Assembly (NCBI GenBank): GCA_935421135.1
Contig: OW285189.1
Span: forward strand, 16,451,072-16,515,071
Source: Bugulina stolonifera
Lineage: Eukaryota > Bryozoa > Gymnolaemata > Cheilostomatida > Bugulidae
Reading direction: 5' to 3'
DNA length: 64,000 bases
Shown here: positions 1-10,220 of the stretch, one piece after another
Numbering within the stretch: position 1 is the stretch's first letter
Layout of the letters: each line of letters starts with the position of its first letter
Program-made: the position numbers and the translations under genes
The notes under the pieces: model-generated
Told to the model about the DNA's origin: nothing
Seen by the model: only the letters and a program-made list of their open reading frames with translations
Database searches by the model: none

Positions 1-775
1 ACCTTGAACATATATAACTGCTGCTGCATGTCAATTCACCAGTCTTTTTGATATCTTGTGCCTGTATTATCCTGGATAGGCTGTTGATTTGTTACTGTTG
101 GTGTTTCCACTCGTTTTGGTGACATGGATGCTAAATATATATGTATATTGTATAACATAAAGTTTTGCTATAATATTAAATATAAATTTAAATGGGTATA
201 CCCAGTCAAATAAATTGTGGTGGCAACCACTAGTCGGAACTGAGTAAGAAGCATGGTGATGGTAGGTATAACAACATCTAATTGTGCTTAGAAAGTTGGG
301 AATAGACACAAACATCTCAACCACAATTTTAAATGTTTTATCTAAGTGCTACTACTTGCCTAATTTTTGCTGTAATAATGTAATTTATTGTCACTGTGAC
401 CGAAAAATCGGTAAACCAGTTCTTGCAGTTGATGACCTTGGGACTGTGACCTTTTTGTAGAGGTTTCCATGGCGTCATGGAGTAGATAACTCCAAAATGA
501 CGCGAATCCTTTGAGAATTTTTTATCGGTCATAAAAGGAGACAACTCCACATTTATAAGTTTGAAAATTGCCCTGAAATGAGAAAAGGGGTCATCTTTGT
601 TGGTTGTTTACAGCAGCTACAACTGAAACTTTTTATCTAATTCTTGTTTCATACGATACTTAAACATGTAAACTAGTGCTAAATAGTACAAAAAAGTGCA
701 GGGATATTTGTTCACTTACCATACATTGCTCTTGAAAATGAGAATATTCTATTTCGAAAGTTGCTCTTCCCTTTA
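1..775. other. AT-rich non-coding sequence
   Basis: No convincing gene is visible. The open frames are short, AT-rich and carry no domain. No terminal repeats were recognised. The right edge is defined by the start of the dispersed repeat at 776. Confidence 0.5.
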
Positions 776-1179
776 ATGTTAATATTGTTGAAATAACGTA
801 CAATGTCAAGTATTGTAAGGTTGCTGATTGTGCCATTTTTCGAATTTGGTCCTAAACTTTTGGTAATGACTGTAATATCTGCACCCTGATATAGACAACC
901 AGATGTCTTGATATCATCGCTTTCTTATCTTGGATTAATAGTGGGAAGTAGAACCAGTAGATTTATTATACATGTATTAATAAACAACCAGCTTACAATA
1001 TTGCAAGTTAGTACTCCAATAAATGTAAACTGTTTGCTCAAGCTGTTGTATTATAACAGCTTGCTATAATTATTGCTTTATTACATGCAGAACAGTTAAA
1101 TATTTATGTACGGTACTCCTATTGTTCGACTCACATCTATGCATCTATGCACACTCCTACAATATAACTGGATCAGTTG

Positions 1180-1390
1180 ATTCATATCTATGCATACCCT
1201 TAATTGGTCGGTTCATATCTATGCACACTCTTATTGGTCGGTTCATATCTAGGCATACCCTTATTGGTTGGTTCACATCTGTGCATAACCTTATTGGTCG
1301 GTTTATGTCCATGTATACTTTTATTGATCGGTTCATATCTATGCACACCCTTACTGGTTGATTCATATCTACGCATACTCTCATTGGTTA
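1180..1390 (+). repeat. Tandem array of ~30-bp units
   Basis: About seven diverged direct units of roughly 28-30 bp carry the core 'ttggtcggttcatatctatg'. The matching array in the other repeat copy (about 17030-17160) has roughly four units. The open frames here on both strands are by-products of the periodicity and are not genes. Confidence 0.8.
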
Positions 1391-1620
1391 AAATATAAGG
1401 TGACTGGGTTGGGTGAAGCTGACCATCACCGCACACCTTATTTGGATTTGTTTGCATGTACATGTTCTAGTGGCTTATTTGGTTCTGCAATATTATGGTG
1501 CAGATAAATTAACATAGCATGTTCATTATGGTGATAAAAATAGTATAAATAATAGCTACAAAGCCTCTTTTTCCACTGCAGTTAGAGGTGATCCAAGTAC
1601 ATTTAGATTCGAAGTCTTCT

Positions 1621-1785
1621 GCTGATAGCTGTTACTGTTAGCTGTTACTGATAGCTGTTACTGATAGCTGTTACTGATAGCTGTTACTGATAGCTGTTAC
1701 TGATAGCTGTTACCGAAAGCTGCTGTTACCGAAAGCTGCTGTTACCGATAGCTGTTACCGATAGCTGCTACTGATAGCTTCTATA
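1621..1785 (+). repeat. 13-bp minisatellite (gatagctgttact)n
   Basis: Roughly a dozen head-to-tail units of a 13-bp motif, with later units changed to 'gaaagctgctgttacc'. The equivalent place in the second repeat copy (about 17388-17415) has only one to two units, so this array expanded or contracted after the copies separated. Confidence 0.88.
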
Positions 1786-2456
1786 AGCTGAAGCACGCTC
1801 CCATTTATACTAAAAACATTACCAGGGGTCTCTCCTTGTTTTAAATTTTAGTACAAGTGTCACATACAGTAGCCCATGGTCAAAGGTTGAACTTTGATCA
1901 TTAAGCCTTTTTTAAAGAGAATCGAAGAGGTAGGTATCAGTTCTCAAACATATTTTTTACACAATATAAGACATAGGAAATGAAAGCCTGTATGAGAGCT
2001 GATTTCATATAATAGTGCTCATGACAATCACCTCAGCGTTTAGTCTCAGAACACTCTGATGGCCTATAACAACTGACTGTAGGTCTTCAAGTTTAAAACT
2101 GGAAAATGTGATCAAAATTTTTCAATACACAATATGCATAAGCAGCTAGTTTAATAGTTTACTCTGTAACTTTTCAAGTACCTTATCATTGACCTTTTGC
2201 AGATACATGTATAGCAGCTCTGACCAATTTCACTCATTAATTCATGTTCATAGAGTGCCATAGAGCACCTGAGGTGGCGATTTCTACAGGAAATATCTCC
2301 AAAAACAGATTTTGCATTAAAAAGAACGTAACAGCTACGCATGATTATAATAATTATTAAATTATGTAATACATGTATGTATCCTATATCTGGTAAGGAA
2401 CTACAGATGTGAAATCTTTAGTCACACAAATATGGCATTTGTCAGAAATAACACAG

Positions 2457-2520
2457 CTAGGGATTTGAACCCACAACCTCTCGATTTGTGTGCATGTCTG
2501 TCACCAACTGTGCCACCCTG
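2457..2520 (-). repeat. tRNA-derived SINE head
   Basis: Read on the minus strand, this has a polymerase III A-box-like motif (tggcacagttgg, 2504-2515) and a B-box-like motif (gggttcaaatcc, 2461-2472) about 30 bp apart, the layout of a tRNA-derived SINE promoter. No tRNA cloverleaf with paired acceptor arms is evident, so it is not called a functional tRNA. It lies between the dispersed repeat (ends 2433) and the DNA transposon starting at 2537. Confidence 0.6.
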
Positions 2521-3247
2521 GCACCCCTAATGCGTAGGCCACACTGCAGCCAATTTTTAGCGAAAAGTGAATTTTGGCCAGTGGCGAATTCGCAGATTTG
2601 CAAAATATTGTAATGGTACGCACAGTCGTCTCTTATCACCTGACACTCATTATTATGTGTGCTACATCTATATACCTGCTTGCTTTCTACATTGCTTAAC
2701 TACTATGTCATTGTATATACTTGTCTGATAATTGCCAAGTTTTTTAGTGCGTTTTATACCCATGTAAAGAGGCCCGACCTCTCAGAATCACTTGATATTC
2801 ATTTTGTACATGAATTGGATGATTATAAGCAACTTTTGTATAACCCGACCTATTTTGGGTCTGCCGTCGGGCTTCCGGCGGCCATGTTGTTGCGCAACTT
2901 CCGGACGACCTTATGTCGTCTTTTCCCAACACTACGTCAGGCGGAAGTCCTTATACTATATAAAGGGCATTGTTTCATTGTTTGTTGTCTCAGTCTTCAC
3001 TTGGCTTTCAATAAAGACACATCTATACTTGATACAGGGACTTTCACTTCCTTTTGTCAGGTCATTCGCTTAGCGAACCGCCTACTAGGTCGGATCACTC
3101 TCTTTCAAGGTATAGTCTGAAGGTCAGACTTGGGACCAGATGGGTCGTCTCTGGTAGTTATTGGACTACCGAGACCGCTCGATCTTTCATGTAATGAGAA
3201 GGCCTAGCACCACTCATAGGCACTTCAATTCTGGGTCGGTAGTCGTC

Positions 3248-3481
3248 TGTTATATACTTAATTTACTGTGTTACAACTTAACCAACATAGACATAGCATG
3301 TTTACAGGTTGATCACTTGTATTCAACTGACTGCAAGTAACAAGTATAATGATATGACTCATGCATATTCTTGTAAACAAGTAAAGTATAACAGGAAGCA
3401 ATCTATTTATATCATAGTGAGGACCACTAAGCCATAATGAATACTGGATAGAGTGTGTTACCCTGTTAGCCAAACATTACA
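3248..3481 (-). repeat. 3' LTR of the Ty3-type element (234 bp)
   Basis: It starts tgttatatac and ends aaacattaca, and is identical by reading to 7486-7719. It is bounded outside by the tcgtc duplication and inside by the purine-rich tract. The 71-codon open frame in each LTR is incidental. Confidence 0.95.
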
Positions 3482-3490
3482 CTCCTCCAC
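3482..3490 (-). other. Polypurine tract of the Ty3-type element
   Basis: On the minus strand the bases directly before the 3' LTR read gtggaggag, a short purine-rich tract in the place where plus-strand priming occurs in LTR retrotransposons. Confidence 0.7.
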
Positions 3491-3606
3491 GCTAGTTTTG
3501 AACAGTGTCAGTGCTTTAAAAAAAATACATACCATTATTATAATAAAACTAGTAGTCACTCTATTTATTGTTAGTCTGAACCACAGACGTTATGGTACGG
3601 TGTCCA

Positions 3607-6600
3607 TTACTTATATCCAGGGTACTCCTCATTATAACGTACTGGTGGCTGCGATACCCTAGGACTACGGCGAACTGTCGTTGTTTCTGGCTCTATACGT
3701 ACAGGTTCGCTATTATCTTCCTCATTACTATCGGGAACCGCATTGTGAGTTGTGGTTGTTGGTAGTATTGGTACGATAGGTCTATTTGTCACAATTGGCC
3801 CTGGTATTGTTTCCGTATTTGGCTTTCTGAACTCCTGTGATGTTTTCTTTAGATGGTCAATATGACAATACCTCACTCGGCCATTTACTCTCACCAAGTA
3901 TCCATGCGTGCCCTTAACTTTCACAATTTCACCTTCTAGCCACTTAGGGCCTGCACCGCCTTGCCTTCCCTCCTTCACAGACACTTTCTCACCAGCTCCA
4001 AACCCTCTCAAACTAACCGACTTGTCATGGTATCTCTTTTGATTATCCTGTTGGATTCCCACAGACGTTGTCAGTGATGGTCGCACCAATGACAGCCGGC
4101 TACGTATCTGCCGCTTTAAAAACAACTCATCTGGCCTCCGTCCAGTAGTGCTGTGTGGTGTCATCCTATACCTCATAAGCACATTAGCTAACGCTATATG
4201 AAGTTTTAAATGTTTCATCTTATACATGCTTGACTTGATGACCTGCACTGCCCTCTCAGCAGCCCCATTGCTGGCTGCATGATATGGCGGAACCAGAATG
4301 TGCTTAATACCGTTCATCCTGCAGAACCAAGCAAACTCTTCTGAAGCAAACTGAGGTCCATTATCAGAGACCAGTTCTTCCGGGCAGCCGTACGCTGCCA
4401 CAAACCGCCTTACCACCTGACATGTTGCACTCGCTGTAGTGCTGCTGACTGGAACCGCTTCTATCCATTTTGAGTGAACATCGACTATCACTAAAATCTG
4501 AGTACTCTGAAACTCACAATAGTCAATGTGTATCCTTTGCATCGGCCTCTCTGCCCATGGCCATGGTCTTAAAGGGGCTGTCGCAGGGCTCCTCTGATAC
4601 GCTGAGCACTCATCACATCCTTTGTCCAAGCTTGGCCACCAAATAAAACTGCGCGCCACTGCCTTCATCTTTACTATCCCCGCATGCGTCTCGTGTAGCT
4701 CCGCTAAGATGCGTTCTTGCAGAGAATGGGGAATTACTACTCGGTAGCCATAGACTAAACAACCTTGATCTACTGATAAATAGTCTCTGTTCCTACAAAA
4801 TGCCTCCAATTCTTCGTTGACCATGTTGCGGGGCCAGCCCTCCATAACATACAGCATTACACGTGACAATTTAGAGTCACTCGCAGTCTGCCTGGCTATT
4901 TCACCGGAACTGACTGGTAAACTACCTAGCATCGAGTTCACTCCTTCTATCGTTGCCACTTCAACCTCAATTTGGTTAACTGGAAACCGTGACAGCATAT
5001 CCGCATTACCGTGCTCCTTTCCCGGCCTGTACTCAATGTCATACTCATACGCTGCCAGAATCAGGGCCCATCGCTGCATTCTAGCGGCTGCTAAAGTGGG
5101 TATTCCAACTTTCGGCCCCAGCAAGGCTTGGAGTGGCTTATGATCTGTTACTAACACAAACTTTTTGCCGTATAGGTATTTGTGGAACTTAGTGATCCCA
5201 TATTTCAGTGCCAACGCCTCCTTTTCTATTTGGCTGTAGTTCTTCTCTGCGTCTGTTAGAGTTCTAGAACCAAAAGCCACTGGTCGTTCATTTCCTTCCA
5301 CAACATGGCTCAACACCGCTCCAACCCCATAGGATGAGGCGTCACAACTTAGCTTTATAGGTAGTTTCTGGTCATAATGAACCAACACAGAACTTCCTGA
5401 CAACAACTCCTTACATTTAGCAAATGTCTGCCTACAAGACTCATTCCAATCCCATGCTGCCTCCTTATTGAGCAGTCTGTGGAGTGGAGCCAATAGTGTA
5501 GATAGGTTTTTGATAAACCTCCCATAAAAGTTCACGGCTCCCAGAAAACTCCTTAGCTCTGAGACATTGGTAGGTGTTGCTGCTCCCCTTAGAGCCTCTA
5601 CCTTCTCGTCTGTAGGACTAATACCCTCTTTACTAATCGTGTGTCCCAAGTAAGTTAGTTCACTCTTGCGAAACTCACATTTATCTTTGCGCAAGCGAAC
5701 TCCATGCTCATCTAGTCGTGCCAACACTCTCTTGAGTATCGACTCGTGTTCATCGTCCGATTTAGAACCAATAAGTACATCATCCAAATATATTGCAACC
5801 GGCAGTCCAGCTAGCATCCGCTCCATTACCGACTGAAAAATAGCAGGAGCTGTTGAAATACCATATGCCAATCTGGTATGCCGATAGAGTCCCTTATGTG
5901 TATTAATCACCAGGTAATCCTTACTATCCTCATCTAACTGTAGCTGCTGATAGGCCTGACTGAGGTCCAACTTGGTAAACACTCGTTTACCGGCCAGACC
6001 AGCTAAAATATCCTCTATACAAGGAATTGGGTGATTATGCTGCTTCAAACTCTGATTAATGGAGACCTTGAAATCCCCGCATAGTCTAATAGCCCCATTA
6101 GGCTTAGGCACCACCACTATTGGAGATGCCCAATCGCTATGAGTAACCGGTTCCAAAACCCCTTCAGCTACTAGCCGATCTAATTCATGACCCACCTTGT
6201 CCTTTAATGCGTAAGCTACCGGTCTTGCCTTACAGAAGATGGGTTTTGTGCCATCTTTTACCTCAATTTCTGCTTTGTATCCTCTTATTGTCCCAATACC
6301 GGTTTGGAAAATGCCTCCATCCTCAACATCCTCCGGTTCTAGCTTCTGTATTTGACTAACTGACAACCAGTCTAGTCTAACCTGTGCTAGCCAGTCTCTA
6401 CCTAAGAGTGGAGGTCGCTGCTCTCCAGACACAACAATCAAGGGTAACTTATGTGACTTACCCTGGTAACCAACATCTACTAGGGCTTCACCTCTTACTG
6501 CAATCACATCCTTTGTATAGGATTTTAGCATTCCCCCTCTATACTGCCTTAGACTGCCTTCTGGGAATAGTTCCTTCCACTGACTGTGACACATTAACGA

Positions 6601-7473
6601 GACTGCGGCTCCAGTGTCTATCTCCATCACAACTGGTTTCCCATTTACGCTAACTGAAACCACGTATGCCCCGCGATTGTTCTGATGCACTTTGTATACA
6701 TACTGGTTTTCACTGCTTTCATCCACTGCACCAGCGTCCTCTATGTGTTTTACTCCTTGCCCGTTGCAAACTTTCATCAGATGTCCCTTTTTTCCACATT
6801 TGTTACATGTAAGATCTTTGTATCTGCAGCGGGAAACAATATGCCCAAACCTACCGCAACAATAACATCTCACATTTTTGTCACCTTGTCTAAACATCTT
6901 CCGACCTACTTGGTTCACGTTCTCCGTATCACTTGTAGTCCCTACACTTGGTGTACTTTGTTCTGCTACCTCAAGCCTCGCCATCTCCATTGCATTTGTC
7001 AGGCTTACTGCTTGTTCCAATGTCAGGTCCTTCTCCCCCAACAATCTCTTCTGTACATTACCATTCAAAGGCAGCCCACTTACAAAAGCCAGTAGCAGAG
7101 CGTCATCCAGAAATGCCCCAAACGAACACGGTACAGCCAACTTACGTATACGCAGCAAATAGTCATTGACCGACTCATCAGCATGCTTAGATGCTCTCAT
7201 AAACGTAAACCTCGACGCTATAACTGGAGGCTGCGGTTTATAGTGTCCAATCAATACCTCCTTCAGTTGCTGTAACGTCTTCCCATTCGGGGCATCGGGG
7301 CTGAGCAAATCCTTCAAAATGCCATACACTTCCGCCCCAACCGAGCTCAACAGCACCGCAACTCTTTTGTTATTCGGAGTCTCCTGCACCACAAAGAACA
7401 AGTCCAACCGCTCAAAATACGTCTCAATATCCTCCTTGCCGTCATACCTATCAAACACTGTCCTAGCAGCCAT
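3607..7473 (-). CDS. Gag-Pol polyprotein, Ty3/gypsy-type retrotransposon (1288 aa)
   Basis: A single uninterrupted frame encodes all retrotransposon functions. The Gag region (about 1-200) is followed by two CCHC zinc knuckles (C203-C206-H211-C216 and C223-C226-H231-C236). An aspartic protease follows with D286-T-G-A, then a reverse transcriptase with D503 and the YLDD motif (562-565). RNase H has aspartates 711 and 777. The integrase has an HHCC zinc finger (H927, H930, C953, C956) and a D984, D1037, E1073 triad with 35 residues between the last two. Gag and Pol are fused in one frame, so no frameshift is needed to express Pol. No chromodomain is evident at the C-terminus. The ATG lies only 12 nt inside the 5' LTR boundary. 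All catalytic residues are present, so the product could be functional. Confidence 0.96.
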   Translation of the reverse strand: MAARTVFDRYDGKEDIETYFERLDLFFVVQETPNNKRVAVLLSSVGAEVYGILKDLLSPDAPNGKTLQQLKEVLIGHYKPQPPVIASRFTFMRASKHADESVNDYLLRIRKLAVPCSFGAFLDDALLLAFVSGLPLNGNVQKRLLGEKDLTLEQAVSLTNAMEMARLEVAEQSTPSVGTTSDTENVNQVGRKMFRQGDKNVRCYCCGRFGHIVSRCRYKDLTCNKCGKKGHLMKVCNGQGVKHIEDAGAVDESSENQYVYKVHQNNRGAYVVSVSVNGKPVVMEIDTGAAVSLMCHSQWKELFPEGSLRQYRGGMLKSYTKDVIAVRGEALVDVGYQGKSHKLPLIVVSGEQRPPLLGRDWLAQVRLDWLSVSQIQKLEPEDVEDGGIFQTGIGTIRGYKAEIEVKDGTKPIFCKARPVAYALKDKVGHELDRLVAEGVLEPVTHSDWASPIVVVPKPNGAIRLCGDFKVSINQSLKQHNHPIPCIEDILAGLAGKRVFTKLDLSQAYQQLQLDEDSKDYLVINTHKGLYRHTRLAYGISTAPAIFQSVMERMLAGLPVAIYLDDVLIGSKSDDEHESILKRVLARLDEHGVRLRKDKCEFRKSELTYLGHTISKEGISPTDEKVEALRGAATPTNVSELRSFLGAVNFYGRFIKNLSTLLAPLHRLLNKEAAWDWNESCRQTFAKCKELLSGSSVLVHYDQKLPIKLSCDASSYGVGAVLSHVVEGNERPVAFGSRTLTDAEKNYSQIEKEALALKYGITKFHKYLYGKKFVLVTDHKPLQALLGPKVGIPTLAAARMQRWALILAAYEYDIEYRPGKEHGNADMLSRFPVNQIEVEVATIEGVNSMLGSLPVSSGEIARQTASDSKLSRVMLYVMEGWPRNMVNEELEAFCRNRDYLSVDQGCLVYGYRVVIPHSLQERILAELHETHAGIVKMKAVARSFIWWPSLDKGCDECSAYQRSPATAPLRPWPWAERPMQRIHIDYCEFQSTQILVIVDVHSKWIEAVPVSSTTASATCQVVRRFVAAYGCPEELVSDNGPQFASEEFAWFCRMNGIKHILVPPYHAASNGAAERAVQVIKSSMYKMKHLKLHIALANVLMRYRMTPHSTTGRRPDELFLKRQIRSRLSLVRPSLTTSVGIQQDNQKRYHDKSVSLRGFGAGEKVSVKEGRQGGAGPKWLEGEIVKVKGTHGYLVRVNGRVRYCHIDHLKKTSQEFRKPNTETIPGPIVTNRPIVPILPTTTTHNAVPDSNEEDNSEPVRIEPETTTVRRSPRVSQPPVRYNEEYPGYK

Positions 7474-7485
7474 CCTCGTCGCCAG
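7468..7485 (-). other. Primer-binding region overlapping the Gag start codon
   Basis: Directly inside the 5' LTR the minus strand reads ctggcgacgagg and then the Gag ATG. TGG at the start is expected for pairing with a tRNA 3' CCA end. A normal-length primer site would run into the start codon, leaving almost no leader. The matching tRNA was not identified. Confidence 0.6.
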
Positions 7486-7719
7486 TGTTATATACTTAAT
7501 TTACTGTGTTACAACTTAACCAACATAGACATAGCATGTTTACAGGTTGATCACTTGTATTCAACTGACTGCAAGTAACAAGTATAATGATATGACTCAT
7601 GCATATTCTTGTAAACAAGTAAAGTATAACAGGAAGCAATCTATTTATATCATAGTGAGGACCACTAAGCCATAATGAATACTGGATAGAGTGTGTTACC
7701 CTGTTAGCCAAACATTACA
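7486..7719 (-). repeat. 5' LTR of the Ty3-type element (234 bp)
   Basis: Identical by reading to 3248-3481. As the 5' LTR on the minus strand it should carry the element's promoter. The outer edge abuts the duplicated target tcgtc at 7720-7724. Confidence 0.95.
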
Positions 7720-8269
7720 TCGTCCAAGGATGACCGCACGAAATAGCAGAAACCATTACAATATTATGTGCGAGTTCGCGGAAAACATGCGAATTCGCAT
7801 TAGTTGGGTTGAATCAGCTAATTCCCAACTCGTCAAATTGTAATTGGCCAATTTTTACTTGTCAAGTTACTGTCACGCGATCACAGCCGCGGATTTTCAA
7901 TCAATCGTGAGTTTAAATTATTATAATAAAATATTTATTTTAACTGATGAATAAAATGAATACTTCCGTTTGCAAGAACTGTGTAAAACGAATAAAAGTA
8001 AGCATAAAATAATTATTATATTTCATTCTATTTTAATTATTTTACATTTTTCGGAGTTTAGTTGTGCAGTGAATGAGAAACGTGACCGAGAATAATAAGT
8101 TTTGATCCCTCATTGGGTGAAATCAAATCATCCACAATGCCAATTCGCTTATAGCTTTTGCAGTGTGGCACGCTCGATTCTAATTTGCGAATTCGCCTTT
8201 GGCCAAAATTTGCTATTCGCAAGAAAATTCGCTGTAGAGTGGCCTAAGCTTAAGTAGTACTAATAATTT

Positions 8270-8480
8270 TATAGATAAGGCAACTTCAAGTTTACTAGTT
8301 ACATTTGCTCACTTACCTGCTTGTGTGTTTACATGTACAATACATGTTGCAACAAGTATTTGTGGCTCACCTAACAGTTTGTCAGCATGTGCTATCACAG
8401 TATTTCAATACTTTCATGTGTGTAATTTTAACCTAATAATGCTCATTGGTTATAGTAACCCACTTGATACATCAATTACA
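8270..8480 (+). repeat. Interspersed repeat R, copy 1
   Basis: Contains the shared core 'aaggcaacttcaagttta', followed by a thymine-rich stretch with cacttac and acatgtac motifs. Related copies lie at about 23935-24165, 26520-26800 and 40605-40925, all in the same orientation. No coding capacity was seen and the element class is unknown. Confidence 0.6.
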
Positions 8481-9159
8481 TAGTTCATACCAAACTATAA
8501 CTTGTACATTGCAGACTTGTCCAAACACTGATATTGACTTAACGACAGGTTTGTTTATAATAGCAGAATAAGAAGCTAATCCTATGATTAATATGTTGAG
8601 GCTACGACCTCTACAAATGAACAAAACTCTACTCTTCATTGGTATCATTGCCATTAGTGAGCAGACAACTTCTTAGTATATGATCACAACAAGAGCAGAC
8701 AACTTCTCAATATATGATCACAACAGGAGCAGACAACTTCTGCAAACATTCTCTCAATTGCTCGTGCAAATAAGATTGCAGGTGGTGGTAAAAATATCCT
8801 ACTGAAATCATGCATTTTATTCAGCGTAGCCAACCAATAAAATGCAATAATTAGGAATGCAGGTGCAACTATGGTTGTGTCTATACCAGTAGTTTTGTTT
8901 CTAGTGCACTGTGTATGTTTAGCAACTGAAGCAAAAATTCATTGCAAGATAAATAGACATGGTGCTGAAAAACCATTAATGACTAACCACACTGAGGAAG
9001 GTCAGACTAGTTACTGACTTACAACTTCATATATAATTATGGTAAGTTATAATAGTAATGACTTTTGTACCAAAGAAGTGTAATTATAACCAAATCACAT
9101 ACCAGCTGATTTGCTACCAAACACATATTCCAGAACTTCTTTCTAAAATTTTGAAAAAA
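8481..9159. other. Non-coding sequence, no gene seen
   Basis: AT-rich sequence. A short direct repeat, 'agcagacaacttct', occurs three times at about 8660-8745. No gene or transposon end was recognised. Confidence 0.4.
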
Positions 9160-9292
9160 GTAAACGGTCAGCTTTCTGTGAAGAGCTGTCAAGAAATTTT
9201 ATATATGGATCATGAAGATTGCTTAGTCATATAATGCACAGTAACTGAGTACAGTTACTAATGGACGGTGAACCTTTTTATGCCGTCATCAG
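9160..9292 (-). pseudogene. Relic of a TRIM-like gene 3' end
   Basis: The minus strand near 9260-9292 reads as a short peptide ending DGIKRFTVH and a stop. It matches the last residues of TRIM-1 (ending DGIRRFTICY) and TRIM-2. The sequence after the stop also resembles the 3' flank of TRIM-1 ('ctgagtacagtta' occurs in both). Upstream coding sequence is missing, so this is a small fragment of a third duplicate. A short chance match is possible, but the shared flank makes that less likely. Confidence 0.55.
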
Positions 9293-9639
9293 ACATTGTG
9301 TAACACTTTATGTTGTGCTATGGAGTTATTTTCGTTTCCTGGACAACTTGACTTCCTACATGTATAATGTCTGTTTTAGCTACTGTAGCAGCATTGACTT
9401 GCATGTAATCTGAAGCTGTTGTTCTGGTAATGAAAATAGCACAATAATAACAAACATCTATTACATGCTGATGTCTACTCATATGTAGCATTATGGAATT
9501 GTTAGCCCCTTGTAAGTGAGAGATGATAATTTCAAATAATTGAAAAATATTAGAAAATTAAAAATATTCGTCACAGATTCATTGCAGAAATTGGCAAAGT
9601 GAAATTTGAGCGATAAAAAAGTGTTGATTTGGATCAAGC
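9293..9639. other. Non-coding sequence, no gene seen
   Basis: No open frame of note and no recognised repeat end. Confidence 0.4.
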
Positions 9640-10220
9640 TGTTGGAATACCATAGAACAAGTACTGCTCCAGATTTGATAATGGTTACACGTCCATTTGA
9701 AATCTATTAATTATTTACCTTGTAATGAAAATGGGGGGGGGGGGGAAGAAGACAACTTTAGATGCTATTTGATGCCATGAATATCAATAATTAACTATTA
9801 TCCTGCAAGGTTTTTCATAGTATGCCAATTATGAATGTATGCACTAGGTTTGCACATATTACGTTGTATAACCCTATGTTTGCTTGTTTAGAGTGAGCTG
9901 TCACATCTGAAAGTAGGTTTTCTTAACTGGTCTGGTCTGCAAAGTAACATAATAAAGTGATTCCACCATATCTATTGAGATAAAACAATAATTCTTGTTT
10001 TATAGAATTTAAGCAGTGTGCTCACATAATGCACTCTTTGGCTAGCTTCCGTTTGGTTTGGCTATCAGCCACAGCTATCAATATAATGCATAAGAAATGA
10101 TGACATTTGGCTCTAGTATATTATACAAAGTAATAGTGTTGGGAAGGTCCATTTATATAAAAGTGAAACACATTGGGTCACTAAGGTGGTTAACATTACA
10201 GAAATTTTTGACTGATATCA
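9640..10220 (+). repeat. Local direct duplication, copy 1
   Basis: Similar throughout to 11310-11890 in the same orientation, with shared strings such as 'caagtactgctccagatttg' and 'ttaactggtctggtctgcaa'. Copy 1 has a run of 12 or more G at about 9735. Divergence looks moderate with several small indels. No coding function is apparent. Confidence 0.75.

Larger units (their letters stand above)
776..2433 (+). repeat. Dispersed repeat, copy 1 (partner at 16620-18069)
   Basis: This stretch aligns over its whole length with 16620-18069 in the same orientation. Both copies start at a Tc1/mariner-type terminal repeat (778-877 here) and end at the same string, cacaaatat. Copy 1 is longer mainly because its two internal tandem arrays (about 1180-1390 and 1621-1785) have more units than those of copy 2. 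No coding capacity is seen. It may be a composite or non-autonomous mobile element or a segmental duplication; which one cannot be settled from two copies. Confidence 0.8.
3248..7719 (-). mobile_element. Intact Ty3/gypsy-type LTR retrotransposon
   Basis: A complete 4472-bp element on the minus strand: 234-bp LTRs at both ends, a primer-binding region just inside the 5' LTR, one long Gag-Pol frame and a purine tract before the 3' LTR. It is flanked by a 5-bp target duplication, tcgtc (3243-3247 and 7720-7724). The two LTRs read as identical and the frame is open throughout, which points to a very recent insertion and possible activity. The insertion site lies inside solo LTR A; solo LTR B shows the uninterrupted sequence. 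The order protease-RT-RNase H-integrase identifies the Ty3/gypsy (Metaviridae) group. No envelope-like frame is present. Confidence 0.95.
2609..7760 (+). mobile_element. Solo LTR 'A' (interrupted by the Ty3-type element)
   Basis: The LTR runs 2609-3247 and continues at 7725-7760, about 675 bp once the insertion and one target copy are removed. It begins TG and ends CA, and is flanked by the 4-bp duplication atat (2605-2608 and 7761-7764). It has a TATA motif (tatataaag, about 2959) and a downstream AATAAA (about 3011), the expected U3-R order on the plus strand. A close relative in the opposite orientation at 30492-31152 (solo LTR B) confirms both ends. No internal retroelement sequence is attached, so it is a solo LTR. 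The 153-codon open frame inside it is not a gene. Confidence 0.85.
2537..8244. mobile_element. TIR DNA transposon/MITE, outer layer of a three-level nest
   Basis: The left end (ggccacactgcagc, from 2537) matches the reverse complement of the right end (ending at 8244, gtagagtggcc). The similarity continues inward for about 65 bp on both sides, including gcgaattcgc blocks. TA flanks both ends (2535-2536 and 8245-8246), which suggests a TA target site. Without the inserted LTR elements the transposon would be about 550 bp with no coding capacity, so it is probably a non-autonomous MITE. The superfamily is not certain. Confidence 0.6.

Noticed and set aside
1180..1390. Possible CRISPR-like array
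   Set aside because: Units are contiguous and diverged with no unique spacers, and the genome is eukaryotic.
1122..1463. Four overlapping 64-87-codon frames on both strands
   Set aside because: All arise from the ~30-bp tandem array; both strands are open because of the periodicity.
2659..3120. 153-codon frame
   Set aside because: It lies inside solo LTR A, covering its promoter and polyadenylation region, and has no domain.
6685..7095. Plus-strand frame of 136 codons and similar frames in 4.8-7.5 kb
   Set aside because: Antisense shadows of the Gag-Pol frame.
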